This document shows positions 25,266 through 33,748 of a DNA stretch of 50,598 nucleotides, piece by piece. The notes under the pieces were generated by a model. That model was not told the DNA's origin, did no database searches, and saw only the letters and a list, made by a program, of their open reading frames with translations. The position numbers and the translations under genes were made by a program. Position 1 is the first letter of the stretch. Every line of letters starts with the position of its first letter. Source of the DNA: Sunxiuqinia sp963974515 (GTDB taxonomy: Bacteria; Bacteroidota; Bacteroidia; Bacteroidales; Prolixibacteraceae); NCBI RefSeq assembly GCF_963974515.1, contig NZ_CAXBDD010000018.1, forward strand, positions 1 through 50,598. Direction: 5' to 3'.

Positions 25266-27811
25266 TTACATCCCCTCAAATTCAAATATTTCTTCTAGCT
25301 CAATTCGTTCAGGCAACCCTTCTTCTAGTTTTGATAGTAATTTCACATGGTCAAAACCTACTAAACTTCTTTCTTCAAATTTTAAACAGTCAGGATGCTT
25401 CTTTAGAATGAATATCGCCAGATGCCTTGGAATACCAATATTTTGGACTTCTATTACTTTGTAATCAGTTGTTCCGTATTCGAGAAATTCAGCCCAATTA
25501 ACTCCTGAATTACTGTGTCCTAATTTACCATCAAGTAACTGGTAAAAATTCTCAAAATAATTTTTAAACTTAAATCGTAAAATATTGTCGATTTTGGTTA
25601 TCAATTCAATTATAACAAAGTTAATAGCATGTGGGTTTGATGCAATAAACACTTGACTTTGATTATTGTTATCAAAATAAATCCCTTGTTTTGTGTAGTA
25701 TTTAATAGCATTAGTAATCATTAAGTTTAAAGGAGTTGAATTGATCCAATTAGTCATAATGGTTGCGTAATAACCAAGACTCTTCTCTGATTTATACATA
25801 GGGTTTCTTCCACCAGACTCTTCAATATCCCACCGATAATACTTGCTAATTCTTTTTAAATTCAATAAAACAGAATCATAATCAATTTCGGAAGGAAGGA
25901 TTTCATTACTTAAATTTGGGGATGTGTAAATACTATTTTGGTATTGGGCTTTAATCATAGGGGAAGATGCCAATATCTTCACGGGCACAACATTTTTCTT
26001 TTTTTCTTCCTGTAGCAGTTTCTTTGCGTTATCATTTTTAGCAATAAAGTTTGAACGTAACACCGAGTCGTCCGAACGTAATTCATGGATTAAAGTAATA
26101 TTAGCATATTGAACCCAAATGTTTTTCTCATTATTTGAAGCGTTTTTTTTGGTATATGCTTTTCCAGAAAGGGCAGAACCAATGTTTTTAAAAAAATTCT
26201 CTTTCCCTGAAATTACTATTGGTTTAATGGGCTTAATGTTTTTTTCTTTCACAACATCTAAGTCTTTTGTTGGATTATCCCATCTATTTCCTTTTTGAAC
26301 AACTCGTGTGCAAATAATATTTCCAGATAATTCTTTTGTTAATCGCCCAGCTCTACCTGCTAGATTCCAAAAATCTATATCAGTAAACTTGCTTAATCCA
26401 ATTGCGTTACTGAGTATAAATATATTTTTAGCCGGTAGATTAACACCTTCTAGTAAAGTGGAGGTACAAAAAACGTAATCAATTATTTTATCAGTGAAAA
26501 GTAATTCTACTTTTTCTCGAATACGCTGTGGTAAGCTCCCAAAGTGAAATGCAACTCCTTTTTGCAGACACTCTATCAAAAAGTACTTCTCATGTAAATA
26601 ATCCTTAATTAAATCAATAACAAGATTAATTTGTTCGTTATTCTTATCAGGGAGACTTCGTGAAAAATTTAAAGCGTAGTTTATTGTATCTTCTTTTGTG
26701 TTACAGTAAATAATGCTTTTTTGAGTTCCGGTTAGTTTTTTCAACCAATAAAAAAAGTCGTTATTACCAAGATTAATAGGAATGTTTTCTTCTGAAGAAA
26801 ATTCACTTAATAAAACACATCGAGATTCAACTAAGTCAAGGAAATACCTATTTTGAGACACAGGAGAGTTTTTTATACTTATTTTTTCATCAGTACTTTT
26901 TTCAAATAGTTGAAGAAATATTTCTGGATTGGGAATATTAGGCGATGCAAAAAACAGCTTAATACTTTTCCTTTCAGCTTGTAAAATCGAATAATAATAC
27001 AAAGGACTTCGGGTATCTTTTGCTGAAATAATTTTCTGAGCTTCATCAACAAATAGATAATCAATTTTAGGATTGCTCATTTCAGATAAATACGCCATTA
27101 GTCTTTCCGGTGTAAATACAAAAATATACCTAGCCCCTTCTTGTTTGTAAAATTCAGGGACAAGTGGATGTGCAAGTATTCTATAATTCTTAACGTCCTT
27201 GAAGTCTTTTTTCAACCTTAAAACTGTCTGATTGATTAACGCTCTAGTAGGTACTAATATGATGATATTATCTGTTGCTTTATGTTCTGTTATTAAAAAC
27301 CGAATAAAAGCATTTATGATAAATGATTTACCTAATGATGTTGGCCCAGAAAAACTAAAGTGATTATTGTTTTTCAATAACTCAAATATCTCATATTGTG
27401 CATCGGTAAAAATAAATTCACTTTTTGGAATTTTTTGATAGATTTCTTTGATTGCTTTTTCTAATAAATATTCCGAGGAATACTTATCAAATTCATTATT
27501 GTCAGACTCAAGAAATTTAATTGCAGGGAAGTTCCCCAATTTCATTAATATAGAGCTAGTGAAAAATTTATACGTAGGGTCTGTTCTGTAATCGCCAACT
27601 AGTAAGCTTACAACTTTGTATGCTTTGTTTTTAGCTTCTGAATTGATAAAATGTCTGCAAATCGAAGAAGATCAATAAACTCTTTTTTATTTAGGCTTTC
27701 TTTATCTAAATGGAAAAAATTAAAAGCTTCATTTTTTTCAACTTTTAAAAAAAGCTCTTTGAAGTATTGGTCTGCTAGAACCTTTGTCGCTGATTCTGAT
27801 ATAAATCTCAT
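25266..27811 (-). pseudogene. hamB: Hachiman helicase HamB, frameshifted
   Basis: About 848 residues in two frames. The first 55 residues or so come from a frame starting at 27811 (MRFISESATKV to FADIL). The rest comes from another frame whose sequence is already sensible upstream of its first ATG (SEAKNKAYKVVSLLVGDYR). Adding one A near 27645 (TCAATTC to TCAAATTC) joins them. Helicase motifs are intact: GPTSLGKS (I), DEAQ (II), a C-terminal RecA domain, and GRAGRL (VI). HamB partners the HamA nuclease and senses or processes phage DNA. Its start overlaps the HamA stop (ATGA). Translation from the internal ATG at 27545 would give 759 residues with all motifs. This is either a true lesion or a sequencing error. 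Confidence 0.8.
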
Positions 27812-28716
27812 TTCACTATCTTTTCTAGAATTTCATTTCTACTAGCATCCAAATTTGTGAAAGGAAGTACATATAGATAAAAATTATGTCCAGATAGCTT
27901 ATAGTCAGATATTTTCTTACCAATGTGAGTAAATCTTCCTTGAATTTCTGTTTTGATTTGATCTTTTATTTTCTTCCTAAAATCCGCATTGGCAAGTTTC
28001 ATGTCTTCATTTGAAATAGTGATTTCATATCCTACGAAAATCCCAAAAGCGTTATCTACCTCAAACTCATTTTCTTTTTTTGGATATATAATCCTTTCAA
28101 GAAATATTTTTTCTTCTTCACTAAAAGTTTCTTTCTCCAAGTGGTCACTAATTAAGCTTTTTTCATAAGGAAGCCCACTTTTAGTGTTTCCTTTAGAGTT
28201 TATTTCATTTTTAAACTCGTGGATAGATTTGAAGGCTTCTGAAATTGCTGAAGTTAAGTCCGCAACAGTTTTTGATTCACCAAAAATCAATTGGTAATTA
28301 CCATCATTCAGTTTTAAAAAATGAACTCCATCCGAACCATTAACATAGTGACTGGTTGATGTTTTAAGTTCTAATTTTGATAAAATTTTTGGAGCATTAA
28401 GATGCGATTCCAAAAATGAATACAGTAATAGCTCACCTAGTTCTCCTTTGTTTTTTAAATGTTCTATGAACTTTTCCCGTGCTTTTTTTGAAAGATGACC
28501 AGGCTTAGATTTGTATTTTTCTCTTACTTTTCTTGAAAGAGAGTAATTTATCATGGGTTCAATTAAATTATCTTGCAATTGGTCGTAATCAAACTCATTG
28601 GCATTCGTTTTTAGAATGAATAAATTCAATACATTTTTCTTATTATCATCCAGTTTAAATGTCCCCTGATGGTCAAAAGCATCCAAAAAATCAAAATCAC
28701 CAATACTCAATTTCAT
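27808..28716 (-). CDS. hamA: Hachiman effector HamA (DUF1837 nuclease)
   Basis: 302 residues. A HamA/DUF1837 domain is recognised from the GELGELLLYSFLE helix, then GSDGVH with Asp129 and LIFGESK with Glu147 and Lys149, a PD-(D/E)xK nuclease site. HamA binds HamB and degrades DNA once released. A small XRE regulator lies 16 nt upstream in the same direction. The active-site residues are present. If HamB is really broken, an intact HamA nuclease without its full partner would be noteworthy. Confidence 0.85.
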   Translation of the reverse strand: MKLSIGDFDFLDAFDHQGTFKLDDNKKNVLNLFILKTNANEFDYDQLQDNLIEPMINYSLSRKVREKYKSKPGHLSKKAREKFIEHLKNKGELGELLLYSFLESHLNAPKILSKLELKTSTSHYVNGSDGVHFLKLNDGNYQLIFGESKTVADLTSAISEAFKSIHEFKNEINSKGNTKSGLPYEKSLISDHLEKETFSEEEKIFLERIIYPKKENEFEVDNAFGIFVGYEITISNEDMKLANADFRKKIKDQIKTEIQGRFTHIGKKISDYKLSGHNFYLYVLPFTNLDASRNEILEKIVK

Positions 28717-28732
28717 CTATCTGATATTTTTA

Positions 28733-28927
28733 TTACTTCATTTCTTCGTTAATCAAATCTTTTACTTCAACATCCAATAATTTGGCTATCTCAAAAAGGA
28801 CTTCCAGTTTTGGTTGTCTTCGGTTTTTCACATACCCGTTCACCATGTTGTAGCTTTTGCCCAACTGATCGGCTAACCAAGTTTGTTTAATCCCCTTTTT
28901 ATCAAGAACCTCTTTAATTCTGTTCAT
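28733..28927 (-). CDS. XRE-family small regulator of the Hachiman operon
   Basis: 64 residues, a single Cro/C1-type helix-turn-helix (IKQTWLADQLGKSYNMVNGYVKNRRQPKL) with a short C-terminal helix. It is the first gene of the XRE-hamA-hamB transcript. A short inverted repeat TTGTT/AACAA lies at 28932-28946 just before its start and could be its operator. The 141 bases upstream to the next gene contain AT-rich promoter-like sequence and no other gene. Confidence 0.8.
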   Translation of the reverse strand: MNRIKEVLDKKGIKQTWLADQLGKSYNMVNGYVKNRRQPKLEVLFEIAKLLDVEVKDLINEEMK

Positions 28928-29068
28928 AACATTGTTTTTAGAACAAGATTTTTTTTGAAGGCAGAAAGATACTTAAAATGATTGATAACTATATCGAATA
29001 ATGATATATATATTAATGAGATTTGGAAAGAATTATGATAGGCAAAGGAGGGAGTGTACTTGCAGCGT

Positions 29069-29347
29069 TTAGTAATTCCTAATTTGAGCAACTATTTTCT
29101 GTTGCCGAACTTTATTGGTAATTCCCAATTGCAACATCGCAATTTTATGGCCGGAACGGAAGGAGTCAGGGCTTTCTTCCACCAATGCACCATTGCAGTA
29201 GTCAATGCTTCCGTTTTCGTAAATGGGATAGAAAAGTAATCGACCTTTGTACACTCGGTACGCTGCACTATGACTGTTTATAGTGTACGTTTTGAAAGGA
29301 GCTTTGTAGGGACGTTTTCTTGGAGTTTGTCTGGTACGCTTTGCCAT
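29069..29347 (-). CDS. Unrecognised small protein with basic N-terminus
   Basis: 92 residues. The first 20 are Arg/Lys/Pro-rich (KRTRQTPRKRPYKAPF); the remainder is mixed and soluble, ending QQKIVAQIRNY. Its start abuts the stop of the upstream 69-residue gene, and it is the last gene of the long leftward operon. The basic arm suggests nucleic-acid or capsid contact. No family recognised. Confidence 0.5.
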   Translation of the reverse strand: MAKRTRQTPRKRPYKAPFKTYTINSHSAAYRVYKGRLLFYPIYENGSIDYCNGALVEESPDSFRSGHKIAMLQLGITNKVRQQKIVAQIRNY

Positions 29348-29557
29348 TTACCCCTTGAAGTTTTTCATTTTTGCTTTGGAGATATTTCCTTGTTTGTCGA
29401 GGAAATACAAAAAGCCTTTTTGCTTTTGGATATTGGTATTGGCGACCACAACTTTATGGGTAGATTTTGGTTTTACTTCCGCTAAATTCCCATCTCTATT
29501 GATGAAATAGAGCATTCCCTTTTTTCTTTTGAAGTTGAGCGTTTTGACTAATTCCAT
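29348..29557 (-). CDS. Small protein with a duplicated KGxLYF motif
   Basis: 69 residues built from two similar halves: KGMLYFINRDGNLAEVKPK and KGFLYFLDKQGNISKAKMK. Each half would form two strands with a turn. The protein is basic and has no membrane helix. It lies directly upstream of the 92-residue gene. The inserted IVP cassette now separates it from the ATPase gene. Function unknown; the repeat suggests a small structural or binding module. Confidence 0.5.
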   Translation of the reverse strand: MELVKTLNFKRKKGMLYFINRDGNLAEVKPKSTHKVVVANTNIQKQKGFLYFLDKQGNISKAKMKNFKG

Positions 29558-29578
29558 GTTTGAAATTTTAAATGTTGG

Positions 29579-29999
29579 ATTTTGAATTATAAATTTTTGG
29601 AATTAGGCTTTCAATAAGCTGTTGAACTATTAATTTTAACCTCATGAAAAAGGATAATCTAATAGTTGATAAAAGTTTTGAGTTTGCCTTAAATTCAATT
29701 GAGCTGTACAAAGCTTTAGTAGCAGAAAAAGAATACGTTTTATCAAAACAATTTCTCCGAAGTTCAACAAGCATTGGAGCAAATGTGGAAGAAGCAATTG
29801 CTGGTGAATCTCGAAAAGACTTTATACATAAAATGGCTATTGCAGCTAAAGAAGCTCGTGAATCAAGGTATTGGCTAAGATTACTTGATAAAAGTTCATT
29901 GGTAAATACAGATGTAACTATCCAATTAAACGGCATTGAAGAAATTATCAATATTCTTACGGCTATTGTAAAAACTACGTCTGGTAAATAATTCAAAAT
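29579..29999 (+). mobile_element. IVP gene cassette bounded by inverted repeats
   Basis: ATTTTGAATTAT at 29579-29590 recurs as its reverse complement at 29988-29999, with further AT-rich similarity outside. The block holds one rightward gene inside an otherwise leftward operon and separates two genes without damaging either. Four-helix-bundle (IVP) genes often occur in such AT-rich framed insertions in Bacteroidota. Mobility is inferred. Confidence 0.5.
29644..29991 (+). CDS. Four-helix-bundle protein (23S rRNA intervening-sequence type)
   Basis: 115 residues, all helical, with the family phrases LSKQFLRSSTSIGANVEEA and KDFIHKMAIAAKEARESRYW. Length and phrases fit the TIGR02436/IVP family first seen in 23S rRNA intervening sequences and related to Avd of diversity-generating retroelements. 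No reverse transcriptase or variable repeat is nearby, so it is not a DGR component here. Its role is unknown. Confidence 0.85.
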   Translation: MKKDNLIVDKSFEFALNSIELYKALVAEKEYVLSKQFLRSSTSIGANVEEAIAGESRKDFIHKMAIAAKEARESRYWLRLLDKSSLVNTDVTIQLNGIEEIINILTAIVKTTSGK

Positions 30000-30022
30000 T
30001 TCTAATCTAAAATTCATAATTC

Positions 30023-30958
30023 CTAAAATGCGGTATTGGGTTTTTCTTCGTGATGCCGGAGGTATTTTGTAATCAAATGAACAACGGCCTGACTTCGGTT
30101 GTTGAATTTGGGTGTATCGTTCATGTTCATTTCTTGCAGCATCATTTTGATTTTTTTCGCCTCATGAGTGTCGATGTACTTTTTTGCTGCTCTGATAAAG
30201 GCTTCACGGCTTACTCCACGTAATCTCAGTCTTCGCATATCCACATACACATAGAAGCTTTTTCGTTTTTTGTATTCGTCCTGACTGATACTGCCATCTG
30301 CATAAGCTCCATTGGCTAAATCGTACTGCTCATCTACAATAAAAGTAGCTATGCGTACCAAAAAGTAATTGGGAATCCGGGTTTCGTATCGGCTTATATC
30401 ATCTACTTGATGGTGCAGACGTAACCAGGTACAGTTTTGCCATTCGGTTGTGGTGATTTTCGCAACAGATTGATGGCTGATCATAATATCCAATCCATTG
30501 TGCCGATTGGTGGTCAGCAAGCCAACTACGGTCTGTCCTTTAGCACCTACCATGTATTTGTCTAAATCTTCCAAAACCAGTAAGCCATTTTTAAAACGAT
30601 TGACCATTTGCTCTACAACGCCTCGCTTTTCTTCAATGGTCATATTCATTCCCTGGGGAGAGATGGGACGAATTCGTCTGGCATTGATTGCGGTTAGGTT
30701 TTGAATCAGATTGACTTTTACCGTTTTAAACTGTGGGTAATCATCGTCATTTACATCAAAGGCAAGTACCTTTCTGCCTTTACGGCCATTACTGGCATCG
30801 TCTTTCATGTAGCGATGGATCTCAATAAGGTTGCGGTAAGTTTTTCCAACACCTGTTTCGCCACACACCAGTACAAGCATAGGCTGCCTTTCCAAATCTT
30901 CTTTGGAATAAGCAATCTTCTTTCTACCCTTGGTCGATTTTTTATTTTCTACTGCCAT
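30023..30958 (-). CDS. P-loop ATPase, A32/P9-like packaging candidate
   Basis: 311 residues. Walker A is GETGVGKT (33-40), and Walker B is GLLVLEDLD with acidic residues at 130-131. A NRHNGLDIMISHQS segment (151-164) places Arg152/His153 and Gln163 where A32/P9 genome-packaging ATPases and Zot-type proteins carry their conserved R/H and Q. There is no C-terminal membrane helix, which argues against a filamentous-phage pI/Zot protein and for a soluble packaging ATPase. It lies immediately downstream of an acidic partner gene (15-nt gap). Assignment is by motif only; a conjugation or partition ATPase is the alternative. Confidence 0.6.
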   Translation of the reverse strand: MAVENKKSTKGRKKIAYSKEDLERQPMLVLVCGETGVGKTYRNLIEIHRYMKDDASNGRKGRKVLAFDVNDDDYPQFKTVKVNLIQNLTAINARRIRPISPQGMNMTIEEKRGVVEQMVNRFKNGLLVLEDLDKYMVGAKGQTVVGLLTTNRHNGLDIMISHQSVAKITTTEWQNCTWLRLHHQVDDISRYETRIPNYFLVRIATFIVDEQYDLANGAYADGSISQDEYKKRKSFYVYVDMRRLRLRGVSREAFIRAAKKYIDTHEAKKIKMMLQEMNMNDTPKFNNRSQAVVHLITKYLRHHEEKPNTAF

Positions 30959-30973
30959 ACAACGTACCGTTTC

Positions 30974-31915
30974 TTACTTTTTGTCGGAACTGTTGTTTTC
31001 GTCTTCGGCAACTTCCATGATGGCATTTTTGAGCGGATTGACTTCTTCCTGCTCAACTTCAACTTCCTCAATTTCTTCTTCTGGTTCAGCAACTACTACT
31101 TTCTTGGGTTCTGGTTTTGGGGGTTCAGGAGTAGGTTCAGGTTCTTCTTCGTCCAAATCCTGATCGGAATAGCCTTTTTCTTCCCGGATAACATCCAATA
31201 TCCGTTCAACCAGAATTTCATTTTCAGCTTTTATCTCCATGACTACCTGTGCTTTTTTCATCAGGATAGAAAGTACAGCTCCCAATAATTGTTGTTCGGG
31301 AGTGAGTTTTTTCGCTTTGCGTTTCAGCATGGAAATAAGAAGCGGACGAAGCAATATTTTATCTTCTTCATCAAGTTTTAACCGCCTGATGTTCTTTTCG
31401 TTCTGCTCTTCAATTACTTGAATGACTTCTTCAAAGTCGTAAAACTCCTTGTGTTTCTTGATTTTGATGAAAAAGCCTCCACCAACCGCCATGATATTGT
31501 CGGTCATTCCAAGAATGGTATCTGCAGCTTGTCGGGCATGGCCGGAAGGCAACTCAAAGTTTTCGCCTTCATCATTCGATAATTCTTCTTCTAGCTGTTC
31601 GTTGTAAGTGCTGGAACCAATTTCTTGTTCAGGTACATTGTCGGTTTCGTTGTCTTTAAAGTTGAGTTCCTCTTCTTTGGTTGGATTTGCCTCTTCTTCC
31701 TCAATTTCTTGTACTGCAGCTACTGGCTCTTTCGCTTTTGGAACAGCTTCTTTTACTGATTCCTTTTTGGATTCAGGCTTGGTATGGCCAATCTCATTCT
31801 CAACAACAGGTTGATTCAGTGGACTACTTTGAGGATCTAACGGTTCTTCAAATTCTACCTTATCGGTAGTTTGGTTCAGTACCTCCTGAACTTCTTCTTC
31901 TATGGATTTTGACAT
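30974..31915 (-). CDS. Acidic protein with conserved central helical domain
   Basis: 313 residues. Acidic, low-complexity arms (residues about 1-115 and 255-313, with PEPTPEPPKPEPKK) flank a helical core of about 130 residues. The core includes a Gly triplet (VGGGFFIKIKKHKEF) and LLRPLLISMLKRKAKKLTPEQ. No enzyme motif. It lies directly before the ATPase gene and may be its partner or a scaffolding-type protein. Glu-rich arms of this kind are common in phage scaffolds, but the role is inferred. Confidence 0.5.
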   Translation of the reverse strand: MSKSIEEEVQEVLNQTTDKVEFEEPLDPQSSPLNQPVVENEIGHTKPESKKESVKEAVPKAKEPVAAVQEIEEEEANPTKEEELNFKDNETDNVPEQEIGSSTYNEQLEEELSNDEGENFELPSGHARQAADTILGMTDNIMAVGGGFFIKIKKHKEFYDFEEVIQVIEEQNEKNIRRLKLDEEDKILLRPLLISMLKRKAKKLTPEQQLLGAVLSILMKKAQVVMEIKAENEILVERILDVIREEKGYSDQDLDEEEPEPTPEPPKPEPKKVVVAEPEEEIEEVEVEQEEVNPLKNAIMEVAEDENNSSDKK

Positions 31916-31922
31916 GCTTGCT

Positions 31923-32387
31923 TCAATTTAGTTTTCCGATAAATTCAATGGTGTATTTGTCGAGTTGCTCATGCTTTTCGACAAACGTCCGGTAGAATTG
32001 AGGAACACTTAGAAGCTCTCTACACTTTTGGCAGAAATACAGGACGTTGCGTTTTTTTCGTCCGAATACCTCTCCAATTTTAGCGTAGCTGCATTTGGTG
32101 TAAATGTGGAGGATGTGATAACAAGCCATGCGAGCTTCCCGATATTCTCGAATTTCGCTGGTGTAGAATTCACTTTCTTCCAAATTGAAAATAGATATGC
32201 TTTGCGAAATAATGAAAGCGGTTAGAAGTTTAACCTTTTCAACTTCATCCATGTTTAAAGATGTGTTGTTGTCAAAACTCTCCAATAATAGCACCGTCTT
32301 TTCCATACCCAATTTACCCACAACACGCTCCAATACTACTTGGAGTTGCTGCAAGTTGGTTACCGATATGTTTTGACTTTCATTCAT
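31923..32387 (-). CDS. DnaA domain IV-like DNA-binding protein
   Basis: 154 residues from the ATG MNESQNISVT; an in-frame TTG at 32423 would add 12. The C-terminal 90 residues contain REARMACYHILHIYTKCSYA followed by KIGEVFGRKKRNVLYFCQK. This matches the helix-turn-helix of the DnaA C-terminal domain (A-R-x-x-A, then IGxxFG-x-x-x-x-x-V). No AAA+ domain is present. It may bind a DnaA-box-like origin and recruit host replication proteins, as some phage proteins do. Confidence 0.55.
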   Translation of the reverse strand: MNESQNISVTNLQQLQVVLERVVGKLGMEKTVLLLESFDNNTSLNMDEVEKVKLLTAFIISQSISIFNLEESEFYTSEIREYREARMACYHILHIYTKCSYAKIGEVFGRKKRNVLYFCQKCRELLSVPQFYRTFVEKHEQLDKYTIEFIGKLN

Positions 32388-32423
32388 TTTTCTGCAATAT
32401 AAAGTTACTGTTTTCGTCTTCAA

Positions 32424-32440
32424 GTTGCTAAGTTAGCAAC
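32424..32440. promoter_or_regulatory. 8-bp palindrome upstream of the DnaA-like gene
   Basis: GTTGCTAA-G-TTAGCAAC is a perfect inverted repeat just upstream of the DnaA-like gene, in the 106 bases before the next gene. It is compact enough for a dimeric regulator. It could be an autoregulatory site. Confidence 0.45.
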
Positions 32441-32493
32441 CTTAAATACACTTTAATTCAATGCCTAAGTTGTTCGTTCAATTCAATTTTTCT

Positions 32494-33006
32494 TTATTTC
32501 CCTTTTACAGGAGTGATGTAATAGGTGTAGCTAAACAGTGCTTTTTTTAGCTTGTAATTGCCCACTAGGTGTTCTTTGTCGTCCAGTTTCCCTGTGTAAC
32601 CCAATGCTCTTAAATCAGAACGTCCGATGCTCTTTTCTCCTTTTTTAAGTAATCCCTCAATAATTTCAACATCTTTTGATTTTACAGGAGCTACGGGAAT
32701 TGGCCTTGGAGCAGGTTCAGGTTTCTTCTCTGGTTTCGGAGCTGGTGTTTTCTTTTCTTCTTCCTCAATGTCTTCATTGTTCTCCAACCATTGCTCGTAT
32801 TCATCATACAGGTCTTCCTCAATTTCAATGTCGAGCTTGGTAATTCGAGCTTCCATTTTTACCTGATCTTCTTCAACGGCATGTTCGTAATCTTCTACCA
32901 ATTCATCAAAACCAACAATCCGCTTTTTCAATAAGGGGGATAAAGTAGCGACATCAATGTTGTTGTCTTTCAAAAATACTTTATGCTTGAATGTTCTATT
33001 TTTCAT
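32494..33006 (-). CDS. Acidic protein with Pro-rich linker, unrecognised
   Basis: 170 residues. An N-terminal helical acidic region (about 1-90) leads to a KKTPAPKPEKKPEPAPRP linker. A small C-terminal domain follows (EGLLKKGEKSIGRSDLRALGY, ending YYITPVKGK). The two-domain plan suggests an adaptor or DNA-binding accessory protein. It lies in the leftward operon between the DnaA-like and coiled-coil genes. No family recognised. Confidence 0.5.
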   Translation of the reverse strand: MKNRTFKHKVFLKDNNIDVATLSPLLKKRIVGFDELVEDYEHAVEEDQVKMEARITKLDIEIEEDLYDEYEQWLENNEDIEEEEKKTPAPKPEKKPEPAPRPIPVAPVKSKDVEIIEGLLKKGEKSIGRSDLRALGYTGKLDDKEHLVGNYKLKKALFSYTYYITPVKGK

Positions 33007-33110
33007 GTGTTTATATTTTGATTTTTAATGGTCACATGGAATACGCCATGTGAATATTTATTCGTTTTTGTGCAAGTTTGGTGCATGGCTATTTCATAAT
33101 TCTTGTTGTT

Positions 33111-33719
33111 TTATTCGGTTACTGCTTTTTCTTTGAGCTGATCGAACTTCTCTTTAAGCTCTTCCTCAATGGGTTTGATCTTGTTCATTCCCCATATACA
33201 TTTCAGATCACTCAGAAATATTTGAACGGCATGTTCAGTACGGGTAATTTTCTGCTCATCTTCTTTTACCGCTTTGGGCATCATGCCAATGATTTTCTTC
33301 ATGCTGTCTTTGAGCTTGGTAGTCAGCTTCCTTTTTACAGGGGTTTTAATCTCACCCGTTTCCTGTTTCCGTTTTCTTTCCTCACGAAGTTTTAACCGGC
33401 ATTCGGCTAGATAGTCCATTGTTTTATCAGCCTTCTCTACCACCTTTTTTGATTGAGCTTTTTTGATGCGTTTCTTTTCAGTCTCCTGGACTTCATCTTT
33501 AAGACCTGCGTTAATTTGTTCAACATCTTCGCTCAATACCTCGATAGCAGCTTTACCAATTTTTTCAGCCATCTCCATTAAGGATTTGTCTTTGGGAAAT
33601 TCATTTAAACCATCAATGGTTTCATCATAAATCTCCAAAGCCTCCTTGGTTTTATCAGATAGCAGATTCTTGGCAACTCCTGATTCCTTTAATAATTTGT
33701 ATGGATCGTTTTTTATCAT
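33111..33719 (-). CDS. Helical, lysine-rich protein, unrecognised
   Basis: 202 residues, almost entirely charged helices without cysteines or membrane segments (for example KKRIKKAQSKKVVEKADK and LRLREERKRKQETGE). Probably coiled coil or DNA-associated. It lies 29 nt downstream of the large helicase gene and may act with it. The 104 bases after it (33007-33110) show no gene. Confidence 0.5.
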   Translation of the reverse strand: MIKNDPYKLLKESGVAKNLLSDKTKEALEIYDETIDGLNEFPKDKSLMEMAEKIGKAAIEVLSEDVEQINAGLKDEVQETEKKRIKKAQSKKVVEKADKTMDYLAECRLKLREERKRKQETGEIKTPVKRKLTTKLKDSMKKIIGMMPKAVKEDEQKITRTEHAVQIFLSDLKCIWGMNKIKPIEEELKEKFDQLKEKAVTE

Positions 33720-33748
33720 TTCTTCAAATTTTAAGTGTTTATAAATCG

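Noticed and set aside
27608..27811. 67-residue ORF between hamA and hamB as a separate gene
   Set aside because: It overlaps hamA by ATGA and its frame joins the helicase frame with one added base; it is the HamB N-terminus.
29644..29991. Avd gene of a diversity-generating retroelement
   Set aside because: No reverse transcriptase, template repeat or variable repeat was found nearby.
29568..30017. 149-codon leftward ORF opposite the IVP gene
   Set aside because: It is the complement of the well-supported four-helix-bundle gene and has no recognisable domain.
30023..30958. Zot/pI assembly protein of a filamentous phage
   Set aside because: The C-terminal membrane helix expected of pI/Zot is missing, and the operon lacks a short pVIII-like coat gene next to it.
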